Assembly: GCF_000143415.4 (NCBI RefSeq)
Contig: NW_003314265.1
Location: forward strand, 1,198,446-1,262,445
Source: Selaginella moellendorffii
Taxonomy: Eukaryota; Streptophyta; Lycopodiopsida; Selaginellales; Selaginellaceae
Direction of reading: 5' to 3'
Length of the DNA stretch: 64,000 nt
Shown here: in pieces, positions 41,820-52,064 of the stretch
How the letters are laid out: every line of letters starts with the position of its first letter
How positions within the stretch are numbered: the stretch's first letter is position 1
Notes under the pieces: model-generated
Database searches by the model: none
What the model saw: only the letters and a program-made list of their open reading frames with translations
Told to the model about the DNA's origin: nothing
Translations under genes and position numbers: made by a program

Positions 41820-42450
41820 GCAGAGCATTTCTGTCTCTTTGATGTTTTTGTTTGGCTAATACGTTTTCCCACCTGTGTGTTGAGTGTTGACTATGGTTTT
41901 CTTTTTCTGTGTGTTGACAAAACATTTGATTTTCTTCGTCTGGATGTCAGGAGACCAAAAAAATTTGCTTGTCTTTGTCTGGATGTCAGGAGACAAAAAG
42001 AATTTCTAGCAAACATTTGAATAGTGTTGCACATGTGTTTTTTTTTAAAGCCTGACCTCACATCATTTATACAATGTGACATCACTAGTTTATGCAAGTC
42101 TAATTCCAAAATTGGTTTTAGACATGATGATTTGTGATCTTTCATGATTTTCTGATTATTCCTATTTGTGATCTTCTCTTTCCACTCTAATTTATAATTT
42201 CTTGATTATTCAAATTTGTGATCTTCTTTTTCATCATTATTCTGATTTGTGAAGCTCCTTAATTAAATAAATACCTTTAAGCTTCCCCATTTGAACCCAA
42301 ATGTACTATCTCATTTAATCTATTATACTTAGCAAATTAGACCACTAAATGTCAATTTTAATATATGATATGATTCCTTAAATTTAAATATGATGATATC
42401 ATATAATTTTATGTATCCCAAGACTTTTAATCAATTGAAAAAAATGGTGG
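41820..42450. other. ERF 3' region with short tandem repeats
   Basis: GTCTGGATGTCAGGAGAC occurs at 41938-41955 and again at 41977-41994 (39-bp period). A looser repeat of GATTATTC...ATTTGTGATCTTCT (period about 50 bp) covers roughly 42140-42255. No gene is seen. Confidence 0.6.
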
Positions 42451-42625
42451 TGTAAGTGCCTGGAATATGGAAAGGGAATACAGAAATGTGCATATCAATT
42501 AGCCCAAAAACCCTAGCTTATATACAGGAGCAAGTGGTCCGGATTGAAATCAATCCGACAGCTACCAAAATCCCACTACGCTAATATTAGTATACGGCAT
42601 CGTAGCCGTACACTTGGCCCTCACA
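42451..42625 (-). repeat. 3' LTR (175 bp)
   Basis: TG...CA-bounded copy, starting TGTAAGTGCC and ending GGCCCTCACA on the plus strand. On the minus strand it carries a promoter-like TATATAAG. It pairs with 47366-47540. Confidence 0.92.
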
Positions 42626-42735
42626 TCATCCCCTCCTCTCGGAATAATGGAAGGCTATCAGGGTTCTCTTGTAGATGGGCCGAGATCTGGAGGAATGTCA
42701 GGAGGAGGCATCGGTGGATCTATAGACGGCATGAA

Positions 42736-43955
42736 CTACTCATGATCCCTTTGTATGAAGTGTTTCAACCGTTGCACATGCACAATCTCCGGAGGATCGG
42801 CCTGCTGGACATCATGCCGAACCTCATAAACTTGCGGTCCAACTTGCCGCAACACTCGATATGGTCCTTTCCACTGTGCAAGGAGCCCCTTAGATAAACC
42901 ACGTACCGTAAGATGGGGAAAACAAACTAACACCAAATCATCCACTTTGTACTCTGCAGGTGGATGATGATGGGAGTTGTAGCGCCGTTGTTGTCCCACT
43001 TGTACGCGGCCTAAGTGTTCGGCAGATTATGCTCGGACAAATGGAAGAATGCTCGTCAAATATTGATCCCATGACCTACTATCAGGAGCTCATGGCAATC
43101 GCAAAGGTAAACCCAGCTCCGTTGGTAATATTGGATCATGACCATATAGAAGTTTATATGGTGAAGCACCAACAGAACTCTGCACCCCTGTGACATATGC
43201 ATACCGAAGAGACGGCAAATAACCATCCCAATCCGAATGCTGAAAGTTCACATACTTTGCAATCATCCCTTTGAATGTCCGAACGAGCCGTTCCACCAGA
43301 CTGTCTAATTGTGGATGATAAACACTCGTAAAAGTGTGGCGTATCCCCAATCGAGACGTCAAAACATGAAATACCTCAGCCATAAATGCAAAACCATTAT
43401 CCGAAAGAATTCCGCTCTGGACAAAAATGTTGGAACACCACTCGATTGAGGAGAAAGTATCCAACAACAGTTGCAGAGGCGCTAGCAAGAGCACCAACTT
43501 CCACCCAACGAGTCAAGTAGTCAGAAGCAATAATAACATACTCATTGCCCAGTCGACCGTGGAAAAGGTCCCATAAGATCAAATGCCACCAACTCAAACA
43601 GATGGGAAACTGCAATTGATTCCAACCGTCCTTCCGCACCACAAGGGAGAGTATTACGAGCTTGGCACCAAACGCAGCTATGCACATACTGGATAACATC
43701 ATGTCGCATCTCTGGCCAATAGAAAGACCTACGCAGCTTCTTAGTCACACGATGATGTCCCATATGCCCACCTAGAACAGGAGAATCATGGTAGGCATGG
43801 AGAAACTGTGGAATAAAGATAGAAGGCACCACTAGTCGTAAATGATCATTAGGATCCGTCCCCACAAAATAAAGAAGGCCATTTTCAAGGCAATATTGAG
43901 AATGTAAATGCCGGAAAGGCAAGTCATCCGCAAGTGATGCAAGATCGTCAAACAC
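42736..43955 (-). pseudogene. integrase region of the gypsy element
   Basis: The zinc-binding HHCC domain is visible (GHMGHHRVTKKLRRSFYWPE, then CVWCQ). It is followed by the catalytic-core start FDLMGPFPRS, a frame break near 43540-43700, and a segment with SDNGFAFMAEVF and YHPQLDSLVERL. After another break comes a C-terminal piece with YKVDDLVLVCFPH and LAQWKGPYRVL, typical of gypsy integrase tails. Frames are interrupted, so no intact integrase is encoded. Confidence 0.85.
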
Positions 43956-44045
43956 ATCTCGAAGCCTTCGAATCCATGGCTCAATCTTTTGAGCCTTGCG
44001 AACCTCATCAAGAGAAGGTAGATCTTGCTTTGCGTCTTGTAGACA

Positions 44046-45740
44046 CTAAACATCAAGTACAGCAACCGCCGACGGCACTGAATCCTCATCTAGAAAATCC
44101 ACAGATGCTGGAACAACAGGCTCATCAGAAACATGAGAAGAAAGTGGAGAAGGAAGAGGAGCTCGAGAAAGGGCATCAGCATCAGCCATAGAACTCCCTG
44201 GGCGATGAACAACATCGAAATCATATATCTGAAGCTTCAAAGCCCATCGAGCCGTACGACCAACCAAGTTCTTCCGCTTCAATAATGAAATAATGGCAGC
44301 ATGGTCACCTTCAAGTAATATCCGAGAACCATGTAGATATGCATGAAGTTTCTTGAAACCCTAAACTGTCGCTAAACACTCCTTCTTTGTCGTGGAGTAA
44401 TTCACCTTTGCTGGTTGTAACGTATGGCTTATATATGCAATGGGATGACGCTGACCAGGCACACTCGGGCTCTCTTGCATTAACACACCTCCAAGACCAA
44501 TATCAGAAGCATCAACCCGCAAAATAAAAGGTCGAGTGTAGTCAAGATATGCCAAAACCGGAGGAGTCATCAACAGCTCTTTGAGATCCACAAACGCCCA
44601 CTCACAATCTGAAGATCAGATGAAAGATGACGTTGATGACTTCAGCAACGTTTGCAACGGTGCAGTGTGATCAGAAAGATGATCCACAAAACGATCGAGA
44701 TACTGCACCTTGCCCAGGAAGCGCTGCACATTATTCACACATTTCGGAGTAGGGAACTTTAGAACGGCTATGAGTTTATTAGGATCAACTTGCAAACCCT
44801 CACGAGAAATACGGTACCCAAGATAAGTTGTGTCCTTGGACCCAAACACGCACTTCGACCGCTTCAGCTTTAAACCAACATCCCGTAGCCGATCCAACAC
44901 TTTACACACATCATGAACGTGCTCTGCCCACGTCCCCTCTGAGTGAATCAAGACATCATCAATGAAGTCAGCAGTCACCTCTGGCATATCACAAAGAACC
45001 TCGTCCATCATCTGCTGGAAAGTTGCTAGAGCATTGTTCAAACCAAACGGCATCACCAAGAACTCGTACAAACCAAACAGTGTACGAAAAGCAGTCTCAG
45101 GAATATCTTTGTCGGCCATCGATACTTGCCAGTACCTAGAAGCAAGATCTAGCTTCATGAACCAATGACTTCACCCCAGACGATCCAAGAGATCAGCAGT
45201 GTGAGGAAGAGGGTACACATCTGGGATCGTCACTTCATTTAATGGACGATAGTCGATGCAAAAACGAATACTCCCATCAGGCTTTGTCACAAGATGAGGT
45301 TCACATGCGCAAGGACTCCGCGACTTCTGAATAACACCCTTCTCCAACATCTCCTTGATGTTTGCACATAAAATCTTGATCTCCTTGGGTGACCGACGAC
45401 GAACAGGAACCTTGATTGGACGAGCATCCCCGGTTGGAATGGGATGACGTGTGGCAATCTTGGCCCCAGACAATAGGTCAAATTCAAAGAGATCAAAATA
45501 CTCCTTCATGAGCTGGTCAACAATTGCAACACAAAGATCATCAGAGGGATCGGAAAAGGGAAGAGCAAAACAAGATGGAAACACAAGAGGAAATAGTGGG
45601 GGAACAAAAGTAATGGAAGCAGAGGTAGAAGTAAAAGGACAAAGAAGTACGGAAGTGAGAGGAATGGATGAAACATAAGGAAGTATGAGACAAGGGGGAG
45701 AAGCCTCAAAGTCACACTTGGCATGATTGCGCTGCAATCA
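44046..45740 (-). pseudogene. reverse transcriptase / RNase H region of the gypsy element
   Basis: Motifs in order on the minus strand are FCIDYRPLNEVT, MKLDLASRYWQV, the catalytic FIDDVLIHS, CVFGSKDTTYLGYRIS and FLGKVQYLDRF, then RNase H-like FILRVDASDIGLGGVLMQ and, further on, KLQIYDFDVVHRPGS with ADALSRAP. In-frame stops fall between ADLLDRLG and HWFMKLD (about 45170), after SSTSSFI (about 44615) and after KECLATV (about 44360). Confidence 0.9.
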
Positions 45741-45842
45741 ATCCATACCAAGAATGAGGTCAAAAGCTTGACTTGGCACCACCCGCAACGACTGCAACTC
45801 AAGCTCGAGATCGCCCACACGCACAACCAAGTCCGCCTCATC

Positions 45843-47053
45843 TCATGCACATGCATGTGTATGGCCGTTGCCATAAAGAATGAAAACTGGATCCGCCACA
45901 CGATGCAAGTGTAAACGACAACGTGTGGCAACAGATCGAGCAATAGAAGATAAATTCGAACCTGTATCAACCAACACGGAGAGAAGAATAGGAGACCTCT
46001 TGTTATAAAAATGAGCTTGGAAAGTAAACACTGGATGAACCGGTGCCGAGTGAACCCCTTGATGATACTCCCGAAAGAAAGATGGAGGGGTCACTAACTT
46101 ATTCGCGCAAGGTCCCTCCATTACTCGCGCGACTCCTCGTTTCCTGGATGCACCTTGGTATCCAAACCTTCCACCATAGCAGCACCAACAGGACGTTGCT
46201 GACGCCAAGGTCTCCACCCAGGAAATGGAGGTCGCCAATCCGGAAAGCGCCGACAACGCCGATAAGTATGACCAATTTCATCACACGCCCAGCAACGAAC
46301 ATCACAGCCACGACCACGTCCGCGCCCTTGTCCGTGGACTCGAGTAGCAGTAGCATCAACCTCCATTGGAATAGGACTATCACTCATAAGAAGTGGAGCT
46401 GAAGGACGTGCAGCAAGAAGTGGAAGAGGCAACGTCTCATAACGTTGTACCAAGCGAAGAGCATCGTCAAGGGTGGCAGGAGCAAGGGCATGCACAAGGC
46501 CGACAAAATCTTGACAAAGTGTTGGCCACAACATTCCTAGTTTGATCCGCTCCGACATATTAGGCTCCGCACGAAGCAAAAGACTTCAGAAACGAACGCC
46601 AAATTGCATCACCGACTTAGAGGGCCCTTGGCGAAGACGATGCAATTGTTGGAAGGCATCGTCACAATCGTCAGCATGTCTGAAGGCGCATTTGAAGACG
46701 TCCGGAAGAACACTCCAATCCCTACGAGTGGCCGCACTCAATCCATTGTACCACTTCAACACCGTCCCTTGGAGACACGTGGGAAACTCACGCAAACATC
46801 GAGCATCATCCCAAGAATTATATGTGGCAATCACCGTGAAGTGATCAAACCAATGGTACATATCATCCCCAAGATTCCCACGAAAGAACTCCGGCCGAAC
46901 GCGAGGATTGACACCAAAAGTAGGAAGAGTTGGACCACGTGCCATGAATGCCGCCATCAATTGAGGTTGGTTGTTCAATTGCAAACGCATAGCATCAAGC
47001 AATTGAACCAACTGCTGCTCTTAAGTCAAAGAAAGAGATTGCGGGTCGGCCAT
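45843..47053 (-). pseudogene. gag, zinc knuckle and protease region of the gypsy element
   Basis: A start codon at 47053 (MADPQSLSLT) is followed by an in-frame TAA at 47021-47023, then by gag-like sequence with FFRGNLGDDMYHWFDHF. Another stop follows VMQFGVRF near 46585. A CCHC knuckle (CWACDEIGHTYRRC) lies near 46270-46310. The protease active-site motif VLVDTGSNLSS follows near 45960, with further stops after it. Confidence 0.88.
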
Positions 47054-47365
47054 GAAGATAAACGAAAAAAGAAAGAGCAAAAGAAGAGAAATGACAAAAA
47101 GCTGGAAAGAAATGGTAGATTTAGACAATGCAAAAAGCTAAATCTAAACTAAAATCCTGAAAAGAAAGAACAAAAGAAAGGAAATGGAAAAAGTTAGATC
47201 TAGACGATGCAAAAGCTAGATCTAAACCAAAATCTTAAAAGGAAAGAACAAGAAAAAGGAAATGGAAAAAGTTAGATCTAGATGATGCAAAAGCTAGATC
47301 TAAACCGAAATCCCAAATCCAAGCACTCCCCAGAGACAATTAAAGGTGCCCCTCACCTCCACCAA

Positions 47366-47540
47366 TGTGAGTGCATGGAATATGGAAAAAGAATACAGAA
47401 ATGTGCATATCAATTAGCCCAAAAACCCTAACTTATATATAGGAGCGAGTGGTCCGGATTGAAACCAATCCGACGGCTACTAAAATCCCACTACGCTAAT
47501 ATTAGTATACAACATTGTAGTCGTACACTTGGCCCTTAGA
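47366..47540 (-). repeat. 5' LTR (175 bp)
   Basis: Copy of 42451-42625 with about 16 differences, of which about 14 are transitions. Plus-strand ends are TGTGAGTGCA and CCCTTAGA; the outer CA has decayed. It carries the TATATATAAG promoter motif on the minus strand. Confidence 0.92.
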
Positions 47541-48650
47541 GTGGTTTATTTTTTTCTCCTCTTAAGAACAGTCTTATTTTTCACAAAAGAGCACTCCCCT
47601 ATTTTCTTTTTTTTTTTTTGCCCTACTGATGTTATTGTGTAAGATAGAAATTAACTTATACTTCCAAATATATAGAAATTATATAAAAAAACACTAATTC
47701 AATCACAAAAAATCCTTCTTTCTTTATAATGAATTAATATTAAATCATCTAACCTTTCAATATTTAAAGAGGATCTTGAAGTAGTTTTCAATTAATTTTG
47801 ACAAAAAAAATCCATGTTTTAGCACAAATGGTACTCACATGTATCAAGAAGATAATTTTCCATAGTTCTATAAATTAAGACATGTATCTATTATAGAAAT
47901 ATCATCTCTACAAATTTGTGAAGTCAATAGTTCAAATTTTTATTGGCAAATTACTTTGCATAACAATTATAAAATTTATGAGCTTTCCTTTATATTTTAC
48001 CCATCCAAACTAAAAGACCATAATAATCTAGTAAAATATCTAGCCATTTGTAAGAGTTATTATCTAACTTTTCCATATCATTTGAGTAATTTATTAAGTT
48101 GAATAATTTTGTAACATTGAAAATACAAATATCCTTCCCCATTTTGGTTATACCTTACTTAAATCTAAGAAAAAGCTCAAGTTATATCCTTTTTGCTCTT
48201 TAGAATAGGAGTATAATTCAAGACATGCTCCCTTCAAGCTTTACAAACCATCTATAGTAACCTCTACAAAATTACTTAAATATTTAATACTAGGAGTCCC
48301 TTGTAGAAATTTTCTTCTTATACTTTTCATAATACCATCTAAATACCCAGCAATGCTAGCAATATCCATAATTTCAGGTTGAAAGATTTTGTTCAAGTTG
48401 TTCAATTCCAAACATATTTAAACTAGTATGTAATTTGTCAAAAACTTATATATCTTCACACTAGAGAATTGAAATTTTTTCAAGAAGCTAGCATTATTCT
48501 CTCCATAAGATAACTAGTGTATATTGTGAATTACAACATACCTAATATAAGTATATTCATGGCATCTTCTTTTTCTTAAAAGCATGCAACTATTTGTAGA
48601 TATGATTGCATTGCTTTTCAAAAGCTACAAACTTAGAAAAAACATACATA
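47541..48650. other. AT-rich intergenic DNA
   Basis: No gene. Scattered minus-strand fragments may belong to the C-terminal part of the adjacent hAT-like relic, but decay prevents assignment. Confidence 0.45.
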
Positions 48651-49336
48651 GCTCCAATAGTCATTAAATTTTATTTATGAGTTAAATAATGCACTCTAAG
48701 TAAGTATGGAATGCTGTTTCATTCTTGTCATTAGACCAGGATGTTCTTCAATTATAAAAAGTCTCCATCAATTACATTAGTAATATATTTTCCCTTTTCA
48801 ATGTTTATCTTTTCTAAAACCTTCTTAAAAGTTTTATATTTACTATAGCAAAAATATATTCAATTACTATCAATTATAGAAAGTAAATCTTATTTAGATT
48901 TTTTCTTCTTCTTACATAGATGTATATGATAAGCTAACTTTCTAAACTTTTATTAATACTATCATCCACTATGATAGAAAAGTAAAAACTAGCTTGAATA
49001 TCTTGAAAAATGTTTTTTTATAGCACATCTTTTATATATTTTATAAACTCTTTCCCACTCATAGCATTCACATAAGTTTGATATTTTATAGTATTTCTAT
49101 AAACCTACTAAATTCATAAATATTTATAGATTTTTAAAGGCAATTTCTTCTTCACAATCCCTTTTCTTCTTTACTTTCCAAATAGTTATATCTAATTGAT
49201 GTTGTTTGGAATTGTTATTCTTTTTCAAAGTTAGTTTTTGGAGAGTAAAATAACCATCTTTACCAAAAGGATTATCCTTTCTAGTATATATAGATGTTGT
49301 ACATTTCATCCTCTGCTTGTCTTTAGTATCCACCAT
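48650..49336 (-). pseudogene. hAT-like transposase relic (DUF4371 type)
   Basis: On the minus strand a 70-codon open stretch (49336-49124) starts MVDTKDKQRMKCTTSIY and is followed, after stops and shifts, by SFYFSIIVDDSINKS and LIIYIYV near 48990-48900. That pattern matches the 'FSI.VDES.D.S...QL.IYIRYV' block of hAT-family transposases. Further along, EEHPGLMTRMKQHS near 48720 matches the later 'H.G..TR.K' block. The order and spacing fit a hAT transposase broken by many stops. Termini were not found. Confidence 0.5.
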
Positions 49337-51228
49337 ATAATATACTTAAGTAAAATTGAGATTCGAATGTTTTACTCTTTTGACTATTTGAAATATTAAC
49401 TTCTTCTTCTGCTATTTAAAGACATTCATCCTTTAATCTAATTTTGGGTCTTTCATCAAAAAGTGAATTATGATTGCCATATTTTGTTGATATATCTTTC
49501 TTTTCTCCATCTTAATAGCAATAGTAACAAATGTTTTAATCCCATGTTGTTGTTGCTATCACTGCTTACCTATCTATGCTAGACCTAATCCGTGGTTAAA
49601 CATTAGGATACTCTTAAGATATTTCTAATACTATTTGGTAAAATATTATTCATACTACAATATACAATTTTTTTTTTGCCTTATAAGTCATAGGGCTAAA
49701 ATATTTTTGTACTTTGGTGCAAGGTGAATTTAAACTTATCATTCAAGTAGTAGGGTAAATTAGAATCTCCAACCTAAAATTTTGTCTCATTGATTGTTTG
49801 ACATAACAAGAAAAGAAAGGTTTTACCCCTTACCATAATGGAATATATTATACTTTACTGTTCCTATGATATTTTTTACCTCTACCAATCTACAAGTAAT
49901 AAAAGTAAAATATTCTTTGAAGTGTAAGCTTAACAATGTTATATATTGACATTGGTCTATGAAAGTTCTAAAATTTCTAACTGTATCTTTGATCCTTTGT
50001 GAATGGACTTGTCATAATTCTGCAAGAAATTTTTTTTAGTTTAGCAATAACAAGAAAGAAAGTAATGTTACCTTTTGATGAGAAAGTTTTATTAGAAGTA
50101 ATTTGTTATTACTAAAACCATTATCAATGTAATTAATGTGATTTTACCTATTTCTTGCCTATTAATTAAAACTGGAACATCTAACATATTTTATGCCATA
50201 TTTCTACTAATTGTCTTTTGTTTTGCTCTCCATTAGCACAGTGATACCTTCATTTGCTGCAAATTAAAATTTCTATTGAGAAACTTGCATAACTTCTATA
50301 TCGAGAAAGAAAACTAAAAATTACTTTGTTTTGATATAAATCAACAAGAAGAGTAATATTAGTAGCTACAACTAGATTTCCATATAGAAGATATAAGTAA
50401 AAAAAAATAAAAATTTACATTTTTGTATTAAGATAGATACTTTATTTGACATACCACAATAGCTTTCCAGTTTTTGTCATAAAACCACTTGAATACTCTC
50501 GTATGTTTAGCCAAATTTTAAATGATTCCATGGCCACCTAGCTTTCACATCAATTCCAACAGACATCTTACAACCCATTATATATTTTCTACAACTATTA
50601 AATATATAAACTTCTCACATGTTCAAAGAGCTAGAAATTAGCCAAACCAATACTCTCTTATTATTTTGTTTTACTGCACTCATAATGATTGCCACTTGAG
50701 TGATCACTTGTAAGCCATATAGCTTGAAGTGGAAAAATTCGTGAGTTGTAGGCATATAAAATGAATTAGTTCAAACATGCTCTATATTAATTCAAGGTAG
50801 AACTTATAAATCACATATAAGGCTTTCTAATATAGTCTCAGGGATAAATTTCTCCAATTGAAATATAATATTGTTAAATCAAAACCTTTAAATAAATAGT
50901 GTTTACTCTTTGGGACACCACTTCTTTTTAGGGCATGGCATGGGTTCTATTATTGACATATTTTACTGTATAATATAATTATTTTGCCATCCACCCTAGA
51001 TACACCTCTCAATTCCGGAAGCACACCTGCCCCTTTAGATCTATTGTGTAAAGCTTGCAATTAAGTTTTGATTACCATACCCACCAAGAGTGGATTTGTT
51101 TATTTTCAAGAAATACATATTAAATGTCATATTAATACCAAAATCAAGCTCAAGAATTTAAATTTAAAACTCAAAGTTCCTTTTATCCAAATACTAAGTT
51201 TAGATTCCACTTAAGAATTACAAGAAGG
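49337..51228. other. AT-rich intergenic DNA
   Basis: Nearly 1.9 kb of AT-rich sequence with no supported gene, RNA or repeat. The last part holds the promoter of the gene starting at 51250. Confidence 0.5.
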
Positions 51229-51249
51229 GTGAGGGCGGCGGCGGCGGCT

Positions 51250-51749
51250 ATGGCGCTGTCGAGCGTCACCACAGAGGAGTACACTTCGCTGTTTCTGCAG
51301 TCGCAGCTTCCGGAGGAGGAGATGTTCACAAAGGGGATTCTCACCAAGAGCCTGGAAGAGGTAATTTGGATGGATCCACTCGATTGGATGGGTTTTTCTT
51401 CAATCTTTGATCCCAAATTGGATCGTCGATCAGGTGCTCAGGATGCATGGTGTACGCAGCGCTACCGTCTTCCGGACCAAGGTAGTGGGGCGTGGTGCTA
51501 CATTTCTTTTCCAACAATCGTGCTTGCTTTGATTTGGTTTTTGATCGATCTTTATTTCTTCCTTGGTAGGTCCAGATGCTCGAAGCCCTGAAGAACACGA
51601 AGATGATAAGTCTCTTCCGCTCCACACTCGATTCTTCCGAGATCAAGGGCGCCGCCGTCGATCCGGCGGCTGATCTCAAGGCGCTGCATTGGAGCGACGG
51701 GGAGATCCTCGAGGTGGTGACGCTGGAGCCAATCATTCGAGAAGAATGA
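51250..51749 (+). CDS. small protein of unknown function, 96 aa
   Basis: Two exons (51250-51360 and 51570-51749) join in frame with a GT-AG intron and give 96 residues. The N-terminal half reads MALSSVTTEEYTSLFLQSQ then LPEEEMFTKG. The second half includes MLEALKNTKMISLFRSTLD and LKALHWSDGEILEVVTLE. It is acidic, probably helical, with no signal peptide or membrane segment. I do not recognise the family. The start was chosen at the first ATG of the frame; the clean intron and conserved-looking amphipathic segments argue for a real gene. Confidence 0.6.
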
Positions 51750-52064
51750 TCGAGCAAACAATGCGAAAACGTTCCACTTCGATAAAAGGAAATGGTACAA
51801 TCGAGTTTCTAAGGTTTAAACTACCGTACCGGAAAGAATCATTCCCCAGAATATTCTATGTGCGGAACGAAGATTACCACGTCATGGTGGGAAGGGCGGC
51901 AGCTTCGATTCATCCAATCCAGGATCCAATTTTTTCTCTCAAAGGTAGCGTAGTAGCAGAGGGCGGCCAGTGAAGAGAAAGAGGAGGGTATCAGGAATTA
52001 AAGTGGTCCCTCCCGCTTTTCTCGATCGATTTTCGGGGATCGAATCCGTGGATGGTGCTACATC

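Larger units (their letters stand above)
42451..47540 (-). mobile_element. decayed Ty3/gypsy LTR retrotransposon
   Basis: A complete element of 5.09 kb lies on the minus strand, bounded by two 175-bp LTRs. Internal order on the minus strand is gag with a CCHC zinc knuckle, aspartic protease, reverse transcriptase, RNase H, integrase: the gypsy order. A polypurine tract lies next to the left LTR (plus-strand 42626-42640, pyrimidine-rich). Direct GTGG flanks (42447-42450 and 47541-47544) may be what remains of the target duplication. I could not match the primer-binding site to a tRNA. At least seven in-frame stops and several frameshifts make it inactive. Confidence 0.93.
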
